Source: Chloroflexota bacterium
Lineage (GTDB): Bacteria; Chloroflexota; Anaerolineae; Anaerolineales; Anaerolineaceae
Length of the DNA: 64,000 nt
Direction: 5' to 3'
Assembly: GCA_021825925.1 (NCBI GenBank)
Contig: JAKAFP010000006.1
Coordinates: 62,001 to 126,000 of the forward strand
Positions within the stretch are counted from its first letter, which is position 1. Every line of letters starts with the position of its first letter. Position numbers and translations under genes: made by a program. Below are positions 17,667 to 25,336 of the stretch, one piece after another. The notes beneath the pieces were generated by a model. That model was not told the DNA's origin, did not search any database, and saw only the letters and a program-made list of their open reading frames with translations.

Positions 17667-18989
17667 TCACTTGAACAATCGGGAAAGTCCCTTCCCGTTC
17701 GTTTTCTGGAGTGTCTTCATCATCCGCTGTGCATCGCGAAATTGCTTGATGAGACGATTGACTTCCTGTACTTCAGTGCCTGCTCCGGCAGCAATCCGCC
17801 GTCTGCGTGAGGCATTGAGAATATCCGGGTCTCTGCGTTCTTTGATCGTCATCGAATTGATGATCGCCTCTGTCCGCTTCATTTGTCGTTCAGTGTCAGC
17901 CGGATCAACATTCCGAGCCATTTGACCCATTCCACCCGGCAGCATATCCATCACCTGAGTAAGAGAGCCCATTTTTCGAATCTGCTTTAGCTGACTGGAG
18001 AAATCCTCAAGGTTAAATTGTCCCTTAAGCATTCGATCCGCTTGATCTTTCTCCATCTTCTGATCAAACGCAGCTTCAGCTTTTTCAATCAACCCAATCA
18101 TATCACCCATTCCCAAAATGCGTGATGCCAATCGGGAAGGATCATAATTTTCTAATGCATCAACACCTTCGCCAACACCAAGGTATTTGATGGGAACACC
18201 TGTGACGCTTCGGACCGAAATTGCTGCGCCGCCTCTCGCGTCACCATCCATTTTTGTAAAGATCAAACCGGTGATTTTTACCTGATCGCGGAAACCTTCT
18301 GCAATATGCAGAGCTTCCTGACCGATCATGGCATCCACCACCAGCAGGGTCTCAGTGAGTTTAACTTTTTTCGATATGGATTGAAGTTCATCCATCAGAG
18401 TTTGGTCAAGCTGGGAACGGCCAGCGGTATCTATAATCACGACCGTATAACCGCCCTTTTGGGCTTTGTCAAAGGCGCGTCCTGCCAATTCGGGTGGCTT
18501 GATCTTTTCGTCGGCAACAACTTCCACACCGATCTTTTCACCCAGGGTTTGAAGTTGTTTCACAGCCGCCGGCCGGTAAGGATCGCCAGCCACCAGCATG
18601 ACTCTTTCACCTTCAGATCTGAGCTTGCGTGCTAATTTGGCCGCAGCTGTGGTTTTACCGGCACCCTGCAGACCCACCAGCATGATGGCGTAAGGTTTGA
18701 CGCCGCTCAAATTGAGTTTTTCGGCTTCGCCAAGCGTGGTGATCAATTCTTCATTGACGATTTTGATCACTTGTTGGGCAGGATTTAATGCCCGTGAAAC
18801 TTCTGCGCCAACAGCACGTTCACGCACCCGGGCAGTAAAATCTTTGACTACGCCGTAATTGACATCAGCTTCCAGCAACGCCAGACGCACTTCGCGCATC
18901 ATGGCATCAACATCAGCCGCAGATAACTTGCCTCTGCGGCGTAATTGTTGGAAAACTTCGTTCAGTCGGCTGGTTAAATTTTCAAACAT
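17667..18989 (-). CDS. ffh: Signal recognition particle protein Ffh (SRP54)
   Basis: 440 residues: N-terminal helical domain, GTPase G domain (GLQGAGKTTAAAKLA, DTAGRSQLD, TKMDGDARGG) and the C-terminal M domain, which binds 4.5S RNA and signal sequences (including GQMARNVDPADTERQMKRTEAIINSMT and the RRRRIAAGAGTEVQEVN segment). It targets nascent membrane proteins to the Sec translocon through FtsY. It is the first gene of the minus-strand run ending at topA; the 111 bases before rpsP contain a small GCGCT hairpin but no clear terminator. Confidence 0.96.
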   Translation of the reverse strand: MFENLTSRLNEVFQQLRRRGKLSAADVDAMMREVRLALLEADVNYGVVKDFTARVRERAVGAEVSRALNPAQQVIKIVNEELITTLGEAEKLNLSGVKPYAIMLVGLQGAGKTTAAAKLARKLRSEGERVMLVAGDPYRPAAVKQLQTLGEKIGVEVVADEKIKPPELAGRAFDKAQKGGYTVVIIDTAGRSQLDQTLMDELQSISKKVKLTETLLVVDAMIGQEALHIAEGFRDQVKITGLIFTKMDGDARGGAAISVRSVTGVPIKYLGVGEGVDALENYDPSRLASRILGMGDMIGLIEKAEAAFDQKMEKDQADRMLKGQFNLEDFSSQLKQIRKMGSLTQVMDMLPGGMGQMARNVDPADTERQMKRTEAIINSMTIKERRDPDILNASRRRRIAAGAGTEVQEVNRLIKQFRDAQRMMKTLQKTNGKGLSRLFK

Positions 18990-19072
18990 TTATTTTCTTT
19001 TTCGCTGAGAATTAACGAGCTGGAATTTTAGCTTGGATAAGATGCCCGGTCAAGGGCTTCTTCTTCCAATCG

Positions 19073-20212
19073 CTAATTTCCCGTAGCACCGTACAGCACC
19101 ATCGGATCAAACATCTCAAATTGTCCACTGATGCGCCACATACAGTAATTGTGTCTTTCCTGGTCAGTGGTGGTCGTATCGTAATGCCCCATACTTGCGA
19201 ATGTTGCGTTCGCAGGTCCGATCCGCATTTCAAGGTGCAAGTGCGGAGAAGAAGAAGCGCCTGTATTGCCGACCACACCCACCATGTCGCCCATTTTTAC
19301 GGTCTGTCCAAGTTTCACAGTAGGAGGTTCACCCATGTGCCCGTATAACACATACAGGGATTTTTGGCTTGTATCCCACCAATCTGCGAAACCGGTCGGG
19401 CAGGTCAAGCGGTTGCTTGCACTTGACGGAGTGGAGGAAGCCTCAGGTAATTTGATGGCATCAATGATTTCTTTTGGTAAGTTTGAAAGCGGTGTTTCAA
19501 CAATAACCATATAGCCATATGGATTGCGGATTTTTGAATACGCTGATGCCACTTTACCAGGGAAGATGGACAGCACAGGGGTGCCCTCTATGGCGCCGGC
19601 GGTTTTAAAGTTCCAATAGGCAAAATCAACACCATGGTGTCCAGAGTCTTCACCAGTAGGCGGCAAGACGAAGGGTTGCGAAATGATGCTGGCTAGATCA
19701 GAAGCAGCGATTCCCTGCAACGGAGATGCCACCAGACTGGTTAATGCGCTGGTGGATTGAGTAGCCACGCCCAACGGTGTTGGCGTCAGGGTTGGATATG
19801 AAGTCGCCGAAGGATTGAGCGTCGGTGAAATCAAGACCATCGTGGTTGAAGTTGGTTTGCTGGTTTCAGTCGGAGCGGGTGTATTTGTTGGCTCGCTGGT
19901 AGCAGTGAAGGTACCCGTTGGAGCTGTGGTATTTGTCGGCAGCAGCGTAGGTGTGAAGGTGAAAGTTGGAACCATTGTTGGAATTGGTGTGGGCGTAGTC
20001 AATTCTGACAGTCCCAACGACACTTCCGGTAATGGTCCGGTGCTGTTCGGTGGATACAAGACGGAGGAAATATAAACCGGAGTCCGATTGAGGTTTTTTA
20101 GACCTAATGTGAGAACAATGAACACAAAGACGATCACGACAAATGCCTTTACGGCCAACATCGTCAAAATGGAAAAATATTCAAGTGGTTTAATAAATTC
20201 GTCTTTGCGCAT
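19073..20212 (-). CDS. Membrane-anchored M23 family metallopeptidase
   Basis: 379 residues. One N-terminal membrane helix (about 17-38) is followed by a Thr-Pro-rich linker of about 100 residues and a C-terminal LytM/M23 domain. The zinc ligands appear as GHHGVDF and HLHLEMR, with LYVLYGHMGEP between. Such enzymes cut peptide cross-links in peptidoglycan or regulate amidases. A Cys-containing insertion (LTCPTGFADWW) lies inside the domain. It is downstream of a membrane-protein gene on the same strand; a hairpin separates them. Confidence 0.85.
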   Translation of the reverse strand: MRKDEFIKPLEYFSILTMLAVKAFVVIVFVFIVLTLGLKNLNRTPVYISSVLYPPNSTGPLPEVSLGLSELTTPTPIPTMVPTFTFTPTLLPTNTTAPTGTFTATSEPTNTPAPTETSKPTSTTMVLISPTLNPSATSYPTLTPTPLGVATQSTSALTSLVASPLQGIAASDLASIISQPFVLPPTGEDSGHHGVDFAYWNFKTAGAIEGTPVLSIFPGKVASAYSKIRNPYGYMVIVETPLSNLPKEIIDAIKLPEASSTPSSASNRLTCPTGFADWWDTSQKSLYVLYGHMGEPPTVKLGQTVKMGDMVGVVGNTGASSSPHLHLEMRIGPANATFASMGHYDTTTTDQERHNYCMWRISGQFEMFDPMVLYGATGN

Positions 20213-20252
20213 TAATACTTAGTCTTTCTTACCCTTTTTCTTACCAACAAGA

Positions 20253-20297
20253 TTGCCGTAGAAAGCCTTAGGTAATACTGGCCTGGTTCTACGGCAA
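20253..20297 (-). repeat. Perfect 11-bp inverted repeat between two membrane-protein genes
   Basis: TTGCCGTAGAA at 20253-20263 pairs with TTCTACGGCAA at 20287-20297 across a 23-base loop. It lies between the stop of the upstream gene (20317) and the M23 start (20212). No T run follows on the minus strand, so it is either a weak terminator or a 5' UTR structure of the M23 gene. Confidence 0.6.
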
Positions 20298-20316
20298 CAC
20301 AACAATCATCAATAAT

Positions 20317-21078
20317 TTACTTGCGAATCGTCGGCTCAGTAAAGAGATCGCCTGGAGCGTCCAACACTTCAGGAGTAACGGTTCTACGGGCTGGTGTTTC
20401 ACGAACTGGTGTCTCTTTAACCTTTTGGGCTTTTGGTTGTGCCTTGGTTTGTGATTTAACCTGAGGTTTGGCTTGTGGTTTGGCTTTGGGTTTTGGTTCA
20501 ACCTTTTTTTCAGGAACCACTTCCAATTCTTCTTCTTCATCAACTTCATCTATGAAAGTGGAACGAATTCGATTTGCTATTGAATTGGCTTTGAATTCTG
20601 GAGTATAAGGCTCGCCATAAAACATCGCCCGAACCCGTTTATTGAATAAGAAGGTTAATACAGCCAGGTCAAGGACTGTCAAAAGTGCATATCCGCATAA
20701 ACCGCCGACAATTACACCTGCAACAGCTGCCATATCAGGTAAAAGTTTGTTAATGGTCGATATGCCTGCTCCGATTAGGACGAACAAACCGGCAATTGTT
20801 CCGAAAAGAGCCAAAAATACTGCTCCCATACGAGCTGAGTTCTTTAATTTGATCAAACCTGAACCAGTGACCGCATAGAAAATTGCCAGAAACACACCAA
20901 TTACGATACCAACAACTGCGATAAAAATGGAATTTGATGCAGCAGGAGCATTAACAGCCGGGAGGACAGCAAATATCACGATCGCCAAAGAACCCACCAA
21001 AGAGAGAATGGCTAACAAAAAATGATAAGATGCCACCAACATTACGCCATCACGAACTGTTTTATCACTTTGGGTCAT
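20317..21078 (-). CDS. Four-helix membrane protein with basic low-complexity tail, unknown function
   Basis: 253 residues. Four hydrophobic segments lie at about 14-38, 50-72, 82-106 and 115-143, followed by a cytoplasmic tail with an acidic patch (DEVDEEEELE) and a Lys/Pro/Gln-rich region (PKPKAKPQAKPQVK and similar repeats). AGGAGG seven bases before the ATG supports the start. I do not recognise the family. Its promoter should lie in the 160-base space shared with the divergent tRNA-Gln transcript. Confidence 0.7.
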   Translation of the reverse strand: MTQSDKTVRDGVMLVASYHFLLAILSLVGSLAIVIFAVLPAVNAPAASNSIFIAVVGIVIGVFLAIFYAVTGSGLIKLKNSARMGAVFLALFGTIAGLFVLIGAGISTINKLLPDMAAVAGVIVGGLCGYALLTVLDLAVLTFLFNKRVRAMFYGEPYTPEFKANSIANRIRSTFIDEVDEEEELEVVPEKKVEPKPKAKPQAKPQVKSQTKAQPKAQKVKETPVRETPARRTVTPEVLDAPGDLFTEPTIRK

Positions 21079-21205
21079 GATTGATCCTCCTGTTTTTACA
21101 ACACTTCAAGGTTTTTCTAAAACCATTTTTTCCCATTTATATCCTAAAAATATTACCACAAACGCCATGGAAGTGTCAATTTTGATGAAACGAGATTGTT
21201 TACTC

Positions 21206-21233
21206 TTGAATTTTTTAAAGATTGAAGTAAAAT
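21206..21233 (+). promoter_or_regulatory. Promoter of the Gln-leader/tRNA-Gln transcript
   Basis: TTGAAT (21206-21211) and TAAAAT (21228-21233) are 16 bases apart. The ATG of the leader ORF begins seven bases after the -10 hexamer, so the transcript should begin at or next to the start codon; there is no Shine-Dalgarno sequence, consistent with leaderless translation. Confidence 0.6.
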
Positions 21234-21240
21234 AGTTCCC

Positions 21241-21318
21241 ATGATCAACTTAACCATGCAATTGCAGCAGCAACAGGCTCAACAACCCCAACTTCGATTG
21301 GGCGTTTTGCGTTGGTGA
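21241..21318 (+). CDS. 25-codon glutamine-rich leader peptide ORF (candidate attenuator peptide)
   Basis: The ORF reads MINLTMQLQQQQAQQPQLRLGVLRW and stops with TGA. Eight of 25 codons are Gln (five CAA, three CAG), clustered in codons 7-17. The ORF sits directly after a good promoter, without a Shine-Dalgarno sequence, and 34 bases before a strong terminator. The first genes beyond the terminator are tRNA-Gln(UUG) and tRNA-Gln(CUG), which read exactly those two codons. Codons 21-25 can pair with the terminator's 5' arm. All of this is visible in the sequence; that the ORF is translated and works as an attenuator is inference. It is too short to support by codon statistics alone. Confidence 0.6.
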   Translation: MINLTMQLQQQQAQQPQLRLGVLRW

Positions 21319-21368
21319 GAATAAGATAAGCCAGTTTAACTTCTTAAGACACAACCAGCCGAGACGCC
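21301..21368 (+). promoter_or_regulatory. Candidate antiterminator helix overlapping the leader ORF and terminator
   Basis: Bases 21301-21316 can pair with 21354-21368: fifteen base pairs (three of them G-U) with only C21310 bulged. The 3' partner covers the terminator's 5' arm and part of its loop, so this helix and the terminator exclude each other. A ribosome at the leader stop codon would mask 21301-21316; one stalled on the Gln codons at 21259-21291 would leave most or all of it free. Confidence 0.55.
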
Positions 21369-21388
21369 AAAGCCTCGGCTGGTTTTTT
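21353..21388 (+). terminator. Strong intrinsic terminator between leader ORF and tRNA-Gln genes
   Basis: An 11-bp perfect stem (21353-21363 with 21374-21384), a 10-base loop and an uninterrupted T run (21383-21388). It lies 19 bases before the first tRNA, so full termination would cut off tRNA transcription from the upstream promoter. Confidence 0.9.
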
Positions 21389-21407
21389 GTACCTTGACAT
21401 CGAATAT

Positions 21408-21478
21408 TGGCGAATCGTCTAATGGCAGGACACGGGACTTTGAATCCCCTAATGCAAGTTCGATTCTTGCTTCGCCAT
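21408..21478 (+). tRNA. tRNA-Gln (anticodon UUG)
   Basis: The 7-bp acceptor stem TGGCGAA/TTCGCCA begins with the U1-A72 pair typical of bacterial tRNA-Gln; the T arm is GCAAG-TTCGATT-CTTGC and the anticodon loop CTTTGAA gives UUG. Oddities: pair 27-43 would be C-C, and the discriminator base is U rather than the usual G; CC follows but no encoded CCA. It reads CAA (and CAG by wobble). Confidence 0.85.
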
Positions 21479-21483
21479 CCTTT

Positions 21484-21554
21484 TGGGATATAGTCTAACG
21501 GCAGGACGTCTCGCTCTGGACGAGAAAATAGAGGTTCGAATCCTTTTATCCCAG
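21484..21554 (+). tRNA. tRNA-Gln (anticodon CUG)
   Basis: Acceptor stem TGGGATA/TATCCCA with U1-A72, discriminator G, anticodon stem TCTCG/CGAGA with loop CTCTGGA (anticodon CUG), T arm AGAGG-TTCGAAT-CCTTT. It reads CAG. Only five bases separate it from the UUG tRNA, so the two are surely cotranscribed. A TTGACA at 21394 with TCTAAT at 21418 could serve as a separate promoter for this tRNA only, since the start would fall inside the first tRNA. Confidence 0.93.
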
Positions 21555-21565
21555 CCTGACAAAAA

Positions 21566-21592
21566 AACAGACCGCCGAAGGGTCTGTTTTAT
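21566..21592 (+). terminator. Intrinsic terminator after the tRNA-Gln pair
   Basis: An 8-bp perfect stem (21566-21573 with 21581-21588, AACAGACC/GGTCTGTT) with a 7-base loop and a T run, 11 bases after the second tRNA. Confidence 0.85.
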
Positions 21593-21621
21593 ATTTGAAT
21601 TTTTCCTTACTTTCACATACC

Positions 21622-22413
21622 TTATGAAGTTTTGTCGGGTACTTTTGTTTTCAACACATGCTGAGCAATATTATCAAATACAGGAATAAACCGCTCCGGG
21701 AAGGGTTGCGTGACCCATTCGCTGTGGATCAAGGTTTTGGAATATGGAAGTCCCTTGAGGATTGGTGAGTTGGCCAACAATGGCGTTGATTGCAGACGTT
21801 CCTTCCAACTTTCCATCGAACTTTCTTCCCACTTGGCGTTGCCAATACCCACAGGGATCAGGCCGCCCAATTGTTTGCGCTGCCGAAGGATCAATTGAAT
21901 GGTATCAGCTGTCGGTTTTCTGTTTTGAACTGAAAGCATCAGCGGAACAAAAACCTGGTCGTTAACAGCCGCAATGGACATGTTCACCAGGAACGGCGAG
22001 GTTCCAGAATCAATCATGACCAATAGGTCAGAAGCAAATCCGGCGTCGTCCAAGGCGTATTTAAGCAGCTCGGGGGTTTCGCCCATGCTCATCAGACTGG
22101 TCACACGGTAATCTGCCGGTAAGACAAACACATTTTCGTTATATGGTGATTTCACCAGTGATTTTTGAATGATGGATCTGGCATTCTGGTTATCCCTCAC
22201 AGTCTCAAGCACATTAAAGATCGTGGGGGTTGATTTTCCGTCAATGATTTCGCGTGCTTCCAAACCCAAAAACAGGGTGGTGCATCCTCCCTGGGGATCA
22301 ATGTCTATTAATATGACACGTTTATTTAAATACTTTGTTACATAGTTGGCAAGCAAGCCAGTGATGGTGGTTTTTCCGGTGCCACCCTTCATTGATGAAA
22401 ACGTCGTTATCAT
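21622..22413 (-). CDS. ParA/MinD-family P-loop ATPase
   Basis: 263 residues. Deviant Walker A MKGGTGKTTITG at residues 8-19, Walker A' region RVILIDIDPQGGCTTLF, and a switch segment LVMIDSGTSPF. The family forms ATP-dependent dimers for partitioning or positioning of DNA and protein complexes. No ParB partner or ParB-like gene is adjacent, so it is an orphan ParA whose cargo is unknown. The central DxGTSPF replaces the usual DxPP. It diverges from degV and is convergent with the tRNA-Gln transcript. Confidence 0.82.
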   Translation of the reverse strand: MITTFSSMKGGTGKTTITGLLANYVTKYLNKRVILIDIDPQGGCTTLFLGLEAREIIDGKSTPTIFNVLETVRDNQNARSIIQKSLVKSPYNENVFVLPADYRVTSLMSMGETPELLKYALDDAGFASDLLVMIDSGTSPFLVNMSIAAVNDQVFVPLMLSVQNRKPTADTIQLILRQRKQLGGLIPVGIGNAKWEESSMESWKERLQSTPLLANSPILKGLPYSKTLIHSEWVTQPFPERFIPVFDNIAQHVLKTKVPDKTS

Positions 22414-22449
22414 AGATGAAACTTCCCTTCATTTGTTGAACAATATGAA

Positions 22450-22478
22450 ATTTTAGCACAATATTCCAAATCGGTCAG
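22450..22478 (-). promoter_or_regulatory. Candidate sigma-A promoter of the parA-like gene
   Basis: On the minus strand CTGACC (22478-22473) and TAAAAT (22455-22450) are separated by 17 bases; the ATG at 22413 lies about 30 bases downstream of the expected start. Confidence 0.5.
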
Positions 22479-22612
22479 GCGCGCCCGATCACTTCGCAAT
22501 GCATGGAATAACATACTCTGATCATCAAGCCTGGTTTGAGTAACCAACCCATGGCTTGTGGGTTCTATAGTCATCAAAATGGATTCAATTATGAGTATTT
22601 TGGAGATTTCAA

Positions 22613-23473
22613 ATGTCAAAAGTGATGATCGTAACAGATAGCACATCAAACATACCGGCAGAGTTAATGAACGGAAACCCGGTTACCATACTTCCTCTGC
22701 AAGTGATCTGGAATGGTGAAATTTTAAGAGATGGTGTTGATATTCAACCTGGTGATTTTTATAACCGCCTTACAACCGAAAAGAATATGCCCTCCACTTC
22801 TCAAGCCACCCCTGAAGAATTCAAGGCAGCATATTCCAATTTGTTGGATGCAGGCTATGACATCCTCAGTATTCACATTTCCAGCAAACTATCTGGCACC
22901 CTCGATTCAGCCATCCAGGCCAAGCGTGCATTTACTGGTGCCTCCATAGAATTAGTGGATTCGTTAAGCACAAGCATGGCAATGGGTTTTCAGGTGATGA
23001 GTGCAGCCCGTATGGCAAAAATGGGCGGCACAATTGAAGAATGCAAAGCTGTTGCCCAGGCGGCATTAAAACACACCGGTGTTTATTTCGCAGTCAACAC
23101 GCTTGAATTCTTGCATCGTGGCGGACGCATTGGCGGAGCAGCCGCATTTATGGGGCACGTACTCAACCTTAAGCCGATCCTCGAACTTCGCGACGGCCGC
23201 ATTGAAGCAGTGGAAAAAGTCCGTACGCTTTCAAAAACCATTGACCGCTTGCTTGACCTGGTTGAGGCTAAACTGGATAAAGATAAAGGCCCCGTTCGTT
23301 TATGTGCCATCCACGCAAACGCCCCGGCCGAAGCCGAAGATCTTTTGGCTCGCGCAGTAAAACGTATCCCTGGCCACCTGGTCTCGGATGCGGTCATTTC
23401 GACAGTAAGTCCCGTGTTGGGTACCCATACTGGGCCTGGAGCGCTCGGCCTGGCATATATGTCTGGAATGTAA
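22613..23473 (+). CDS. DegV family fatty-acid-binding protein
   Basis: 286 residues. Motifs VTDSTSNIP at the start, ISSKLSGTLDSA near 85, NTLEFLHRGGRIGG near 162 and the C-terminal GTHTGPGALGLAY identify DegV. Members bind fatty acids; those of the FakB type present them to the kinase FakA. No fakA-like gene adjoins. Followed by an intrinsic terminator. The gene is alone in its transcription unit by appearance. Confidence 0.92.
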   Translation: MSKVMIVTDSTSNIPAELMNGNPVTILPLQVIWNGEILRDGVDIQPGDFYNRLTTEKNMPSTSQATPEEFKAAYSNLLDAGYDILSIHISSKLSGTLDSAIQAKRAFTGASIELVDSLSTSMAMGFQVMSAARMAKMGGTIEECKAVAQAALKHTGVYFAVNTLEFLHRGGRIGGAAAFMGHVLNLKPILELRDGRIEAVEKVRTLSKTIDRLLDLVEAKLDKDKGPVRLCAIHANAPAEAEDLLARAVKRIPGHLVSDAVISTVSPVLGTHTGPGALGLAYMSGM

Positions 23474-23486
23474 TTTCGCTTAAGAT

Positions 23487-23527
23487 AAAAGACCTGACAA
23501 GGATTGACATCCTGCCAGGTCTTTTTT
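23487..23527 (+). terminator. Intrinsic terminator after degV
   Basis: Outer stem AAAAGACCTG (23487-23496) with CAGGT plus the T run from 23516, and an inner AGGAT/ATCCT stem, followed by TTTTTT. Confidence 0.85.
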
Positions 23528-23572
23528 GTTGTATTTTGGTAAAATCAAATCATCTCACTGTTGAGGATGCCA

Positions 23573-24889
23573 ATGAAAAACTTTCCAGATTTGGGTGTGC
23601 AAATTCCAGAAATACAACTTCCCGTATCGTCTGTTGATCTTCAAAAATGGTCGGTGATCGCCTGCGACCAATTCACATCCCAACCGGAATATTGGAAACA
23701 AGTTGCCGAATTTGTCGGGGCTTCACCATCCACGCTACATTTGGTTTTTCCTGAAGTCTTTCTTGGGAAGGAAGATGAAGCTTCACGCATCAAAAACATT
23801 CACGCCAATATGCAGCACTACCTTGAGTCCGGACTGCTCCAATCTCACCAGGGCATGATCTATGTTGAAAGAACTGTCGCCGGCAAGACTCGCCGTGGAT
23901 TGATGATGGCGCTTGACCTTGAAAAGTATGATTTTAACGCCGGCTCCACGACACTTGTTCGCGCCACGGAAGGTACCATTCTGAATCGCCTGCCACCTCG
24001 CATAAAAATTCGCGAGCAAGCGCCGCTTGAATTCCCTCATATATTAATGCTTATTGATGACCCAGAGGACAGAGTACTTGGCGGAATTGAAAAACAAAAA
24101 GAATCCCTGCCGCTGGCCTATGATATTGAATTGATACAATCCAGCGGACATCTCACCGGCCGTTTTGTGACACATTCGAGTCTGGAAGAAAAAGTTATCC
24201 GCGGATTGGAAGCACTCGCAGACCCTGAAGTATTTTCCAAGAAATACAACCTGCCCAAAGACACTCCGGTGCTATTGTTTGCCTCAGGCGACGGCAATCA
24301 TTCTCTTGCCACGGCAAAATCCTGTTGGGAAAAACTAAAACCATCTGTTGGCATGGATCATCCCGCCCGATATGCCCTCGTCGAAGTCGAAAACGTGCAT
24401 GATCGCGCCCTTGAATTTGAACCCATCCACCGCGTGCTATTTGACGTCAAAACCGATCTTCTTCAGGCAATGAAGGATTACTTCGGTGCAGATATTACGT
24501 TTATGCCTGTCAGTGATTATGCAAGCATGGTCAAGGACGTCAAGACAGCCCAAGGTCCTGCCCATCATTTTGGTTATGTGGACACAAAGGGATGTCAAGT
24601 CGTCAAGGTCGAGCACCCCAAACTTAATCTGCCAGTGGGTACGCTTCAAGATTTTTTGGATCAGTGGCTGCAAAAAACAGAAGCTGCGGAAATTGATTAC
24701 GTACATGGGGATGAAGCCGTGTTTTCGCTGGCGACCCAACCCGCCAATGCCGGTTTTTACCTGGCTGGCATGCCAAAAAGCGATCTTTATAAGACAGTGA
24801 TCATGGATGGCTCGCTTCCAAGAAAAACCTTTTCCATGGGAGAAGCTCATGAAAAACGTTTCTATTTTGAAGGTCGCCGCATTTCATAG
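23573..24889 (+). CDS. DUF1015 family protein
   Basis: 438 residues from the ATG at 23573, chosen because GAGG lies six bases upstream (an in-frame TTG at 23561 contains that Shine-Dalgarno). Characteristic stretches are WSVIACDQFTSQPEYW near the start, IYVERTVAGKTRRGLMMALDLE, ATEGTILNRLPPR and LLFASGDGNHSLATAKSCWE near residue 245. The fold and activity of DUF1015 are not established; the conserved GDGNHSLATA suggests a catalytic or ligand site. A small gene follows 15 bases later and is probably cotranscribed. Confidence 0.85.
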   Translation: MKNFPDLGVQIPEIQLPVSSVDLQKWSVIACDQFTSQPEYWKQVAEFVGASPSTLHLVFPEVFLGKEDEASRIKNIHANMQHYLESGLLQSHQGMIYVERTVAGKTRRGLMMALDLEKYDFNAGSTTLVRATEGTILNRLPPRIKIREQAPLEFPHILMLIDDPEDRVLGGIEKQKESLPLAYDIELIQSSGHLTGRFVTHSSLEEKVIRGLEALADPEVFSKKYNLPKDTPVLLFASGDGNHSLATAKSCWEKLKPSVGMDHPARYALVEVENVHDRALEFEPIHRVLFDVKTDLLQAMKDYFGADITFMPVSDYASMVKDVKTAQGPAHHFGYVDTKGCQVVKVEHPKLNLPVGTLQDFLDQWLQKTEAAEIDYVHGDEAVFSLATQPANAGFYLAGMPKSDLYKTVIMDGSLPRKTFSMGEAHEKRFYFEGRRIS

Positions 24890-24904
24890 AAAAGGATTGT
24901 AATA

Positions 24905-25213
24905 ATGGCAGACCCTTTGGAAAACACAATCAGATCAATCACTGGAACTGAAATTTCAAATCGCCGTGTGCAAGTGTTGGTTGATCTTGAAGAACAGCAC
25001 ACCAAACCCAACCTGGCCATGATCCTCACCGATGCACATGGCAATGAGGTTTCGAGGTCGCTCATTATGGGAATGATTGATCCGCATGTGGAATTTACCC
25101 TGCATATCCGTGTTCCTGATGCTCAACCCCCGTTGATGCTTACGGGCATTACTTTTATGGAAGAAGATCAACCTTTAGATTCCAAAAGCGTTGAAGTGAA
25201 ACAAATCGCTTAG
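24905..25213 (+). CDS. Small conserved-looking hypothetical protein
   Basis: 102 residues, no signal peptide or membrane segment, alternating hydrophobic pattern suggesting a beta sandwich (VQVLVDLEEQ, NLAMILTDAHGNEV, EFTLHIRVPD, PLMLTGITFMEED). I do not recognise a family. It follows the DUF1015 gene by 15 bases, so it is likely in the same operon. Confidence 0.65.
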   Translation: MADPLENTIRSITGTEISNRRVQVLVDLEEQHTKPNLAMILTDAHGNEVSRSLIMGMIDPHVEFTLHIRVPDAQPPLMLTGITFMEEDQPLDSKSVEVKQIA

Positions 25214-25289
25214 CCGAAACCTGGTTTCTGTTACCGCTCCCCATCAGGTTGTTTAGATATAAAACGGTACAATTATTGCATCGTGATTC

Positions 25290-25316
25290 TTACAGGGTAT
25301 ATCACCCTGTAATTTA
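25290..25316 (+). promoter_or_regulatory. Stem-loop in the leader of the PD40 lipoprotein gene
   Basis: TTACAGGG (25290-25297) pairs perfectly with CCCTGTAA (25305-25312) around a 7-base loop, followed by TTTA. It ends 24 bases before the ATG. It could be a weak terminator of the upstream operon or an operator; the sequence does not decide. Confidence 0.5.
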
Positions 25317-25336
25317 TCAATGATTGCAGGCAGTCT

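Noticed and set aside
19815..20030. Tandem repeat or CRISPR-like array
   Set aside because: The repeating pattern is short, irregular and in frame with a Thr-Pro linker; there are no spacers.
19815..20075. Val/Gly-rich plus-strand ORF
   Set aside because: It is the complement of the Thr-Pro-rich linker of the M23 protein; the repeats in the linker cause an open frame on both strands.
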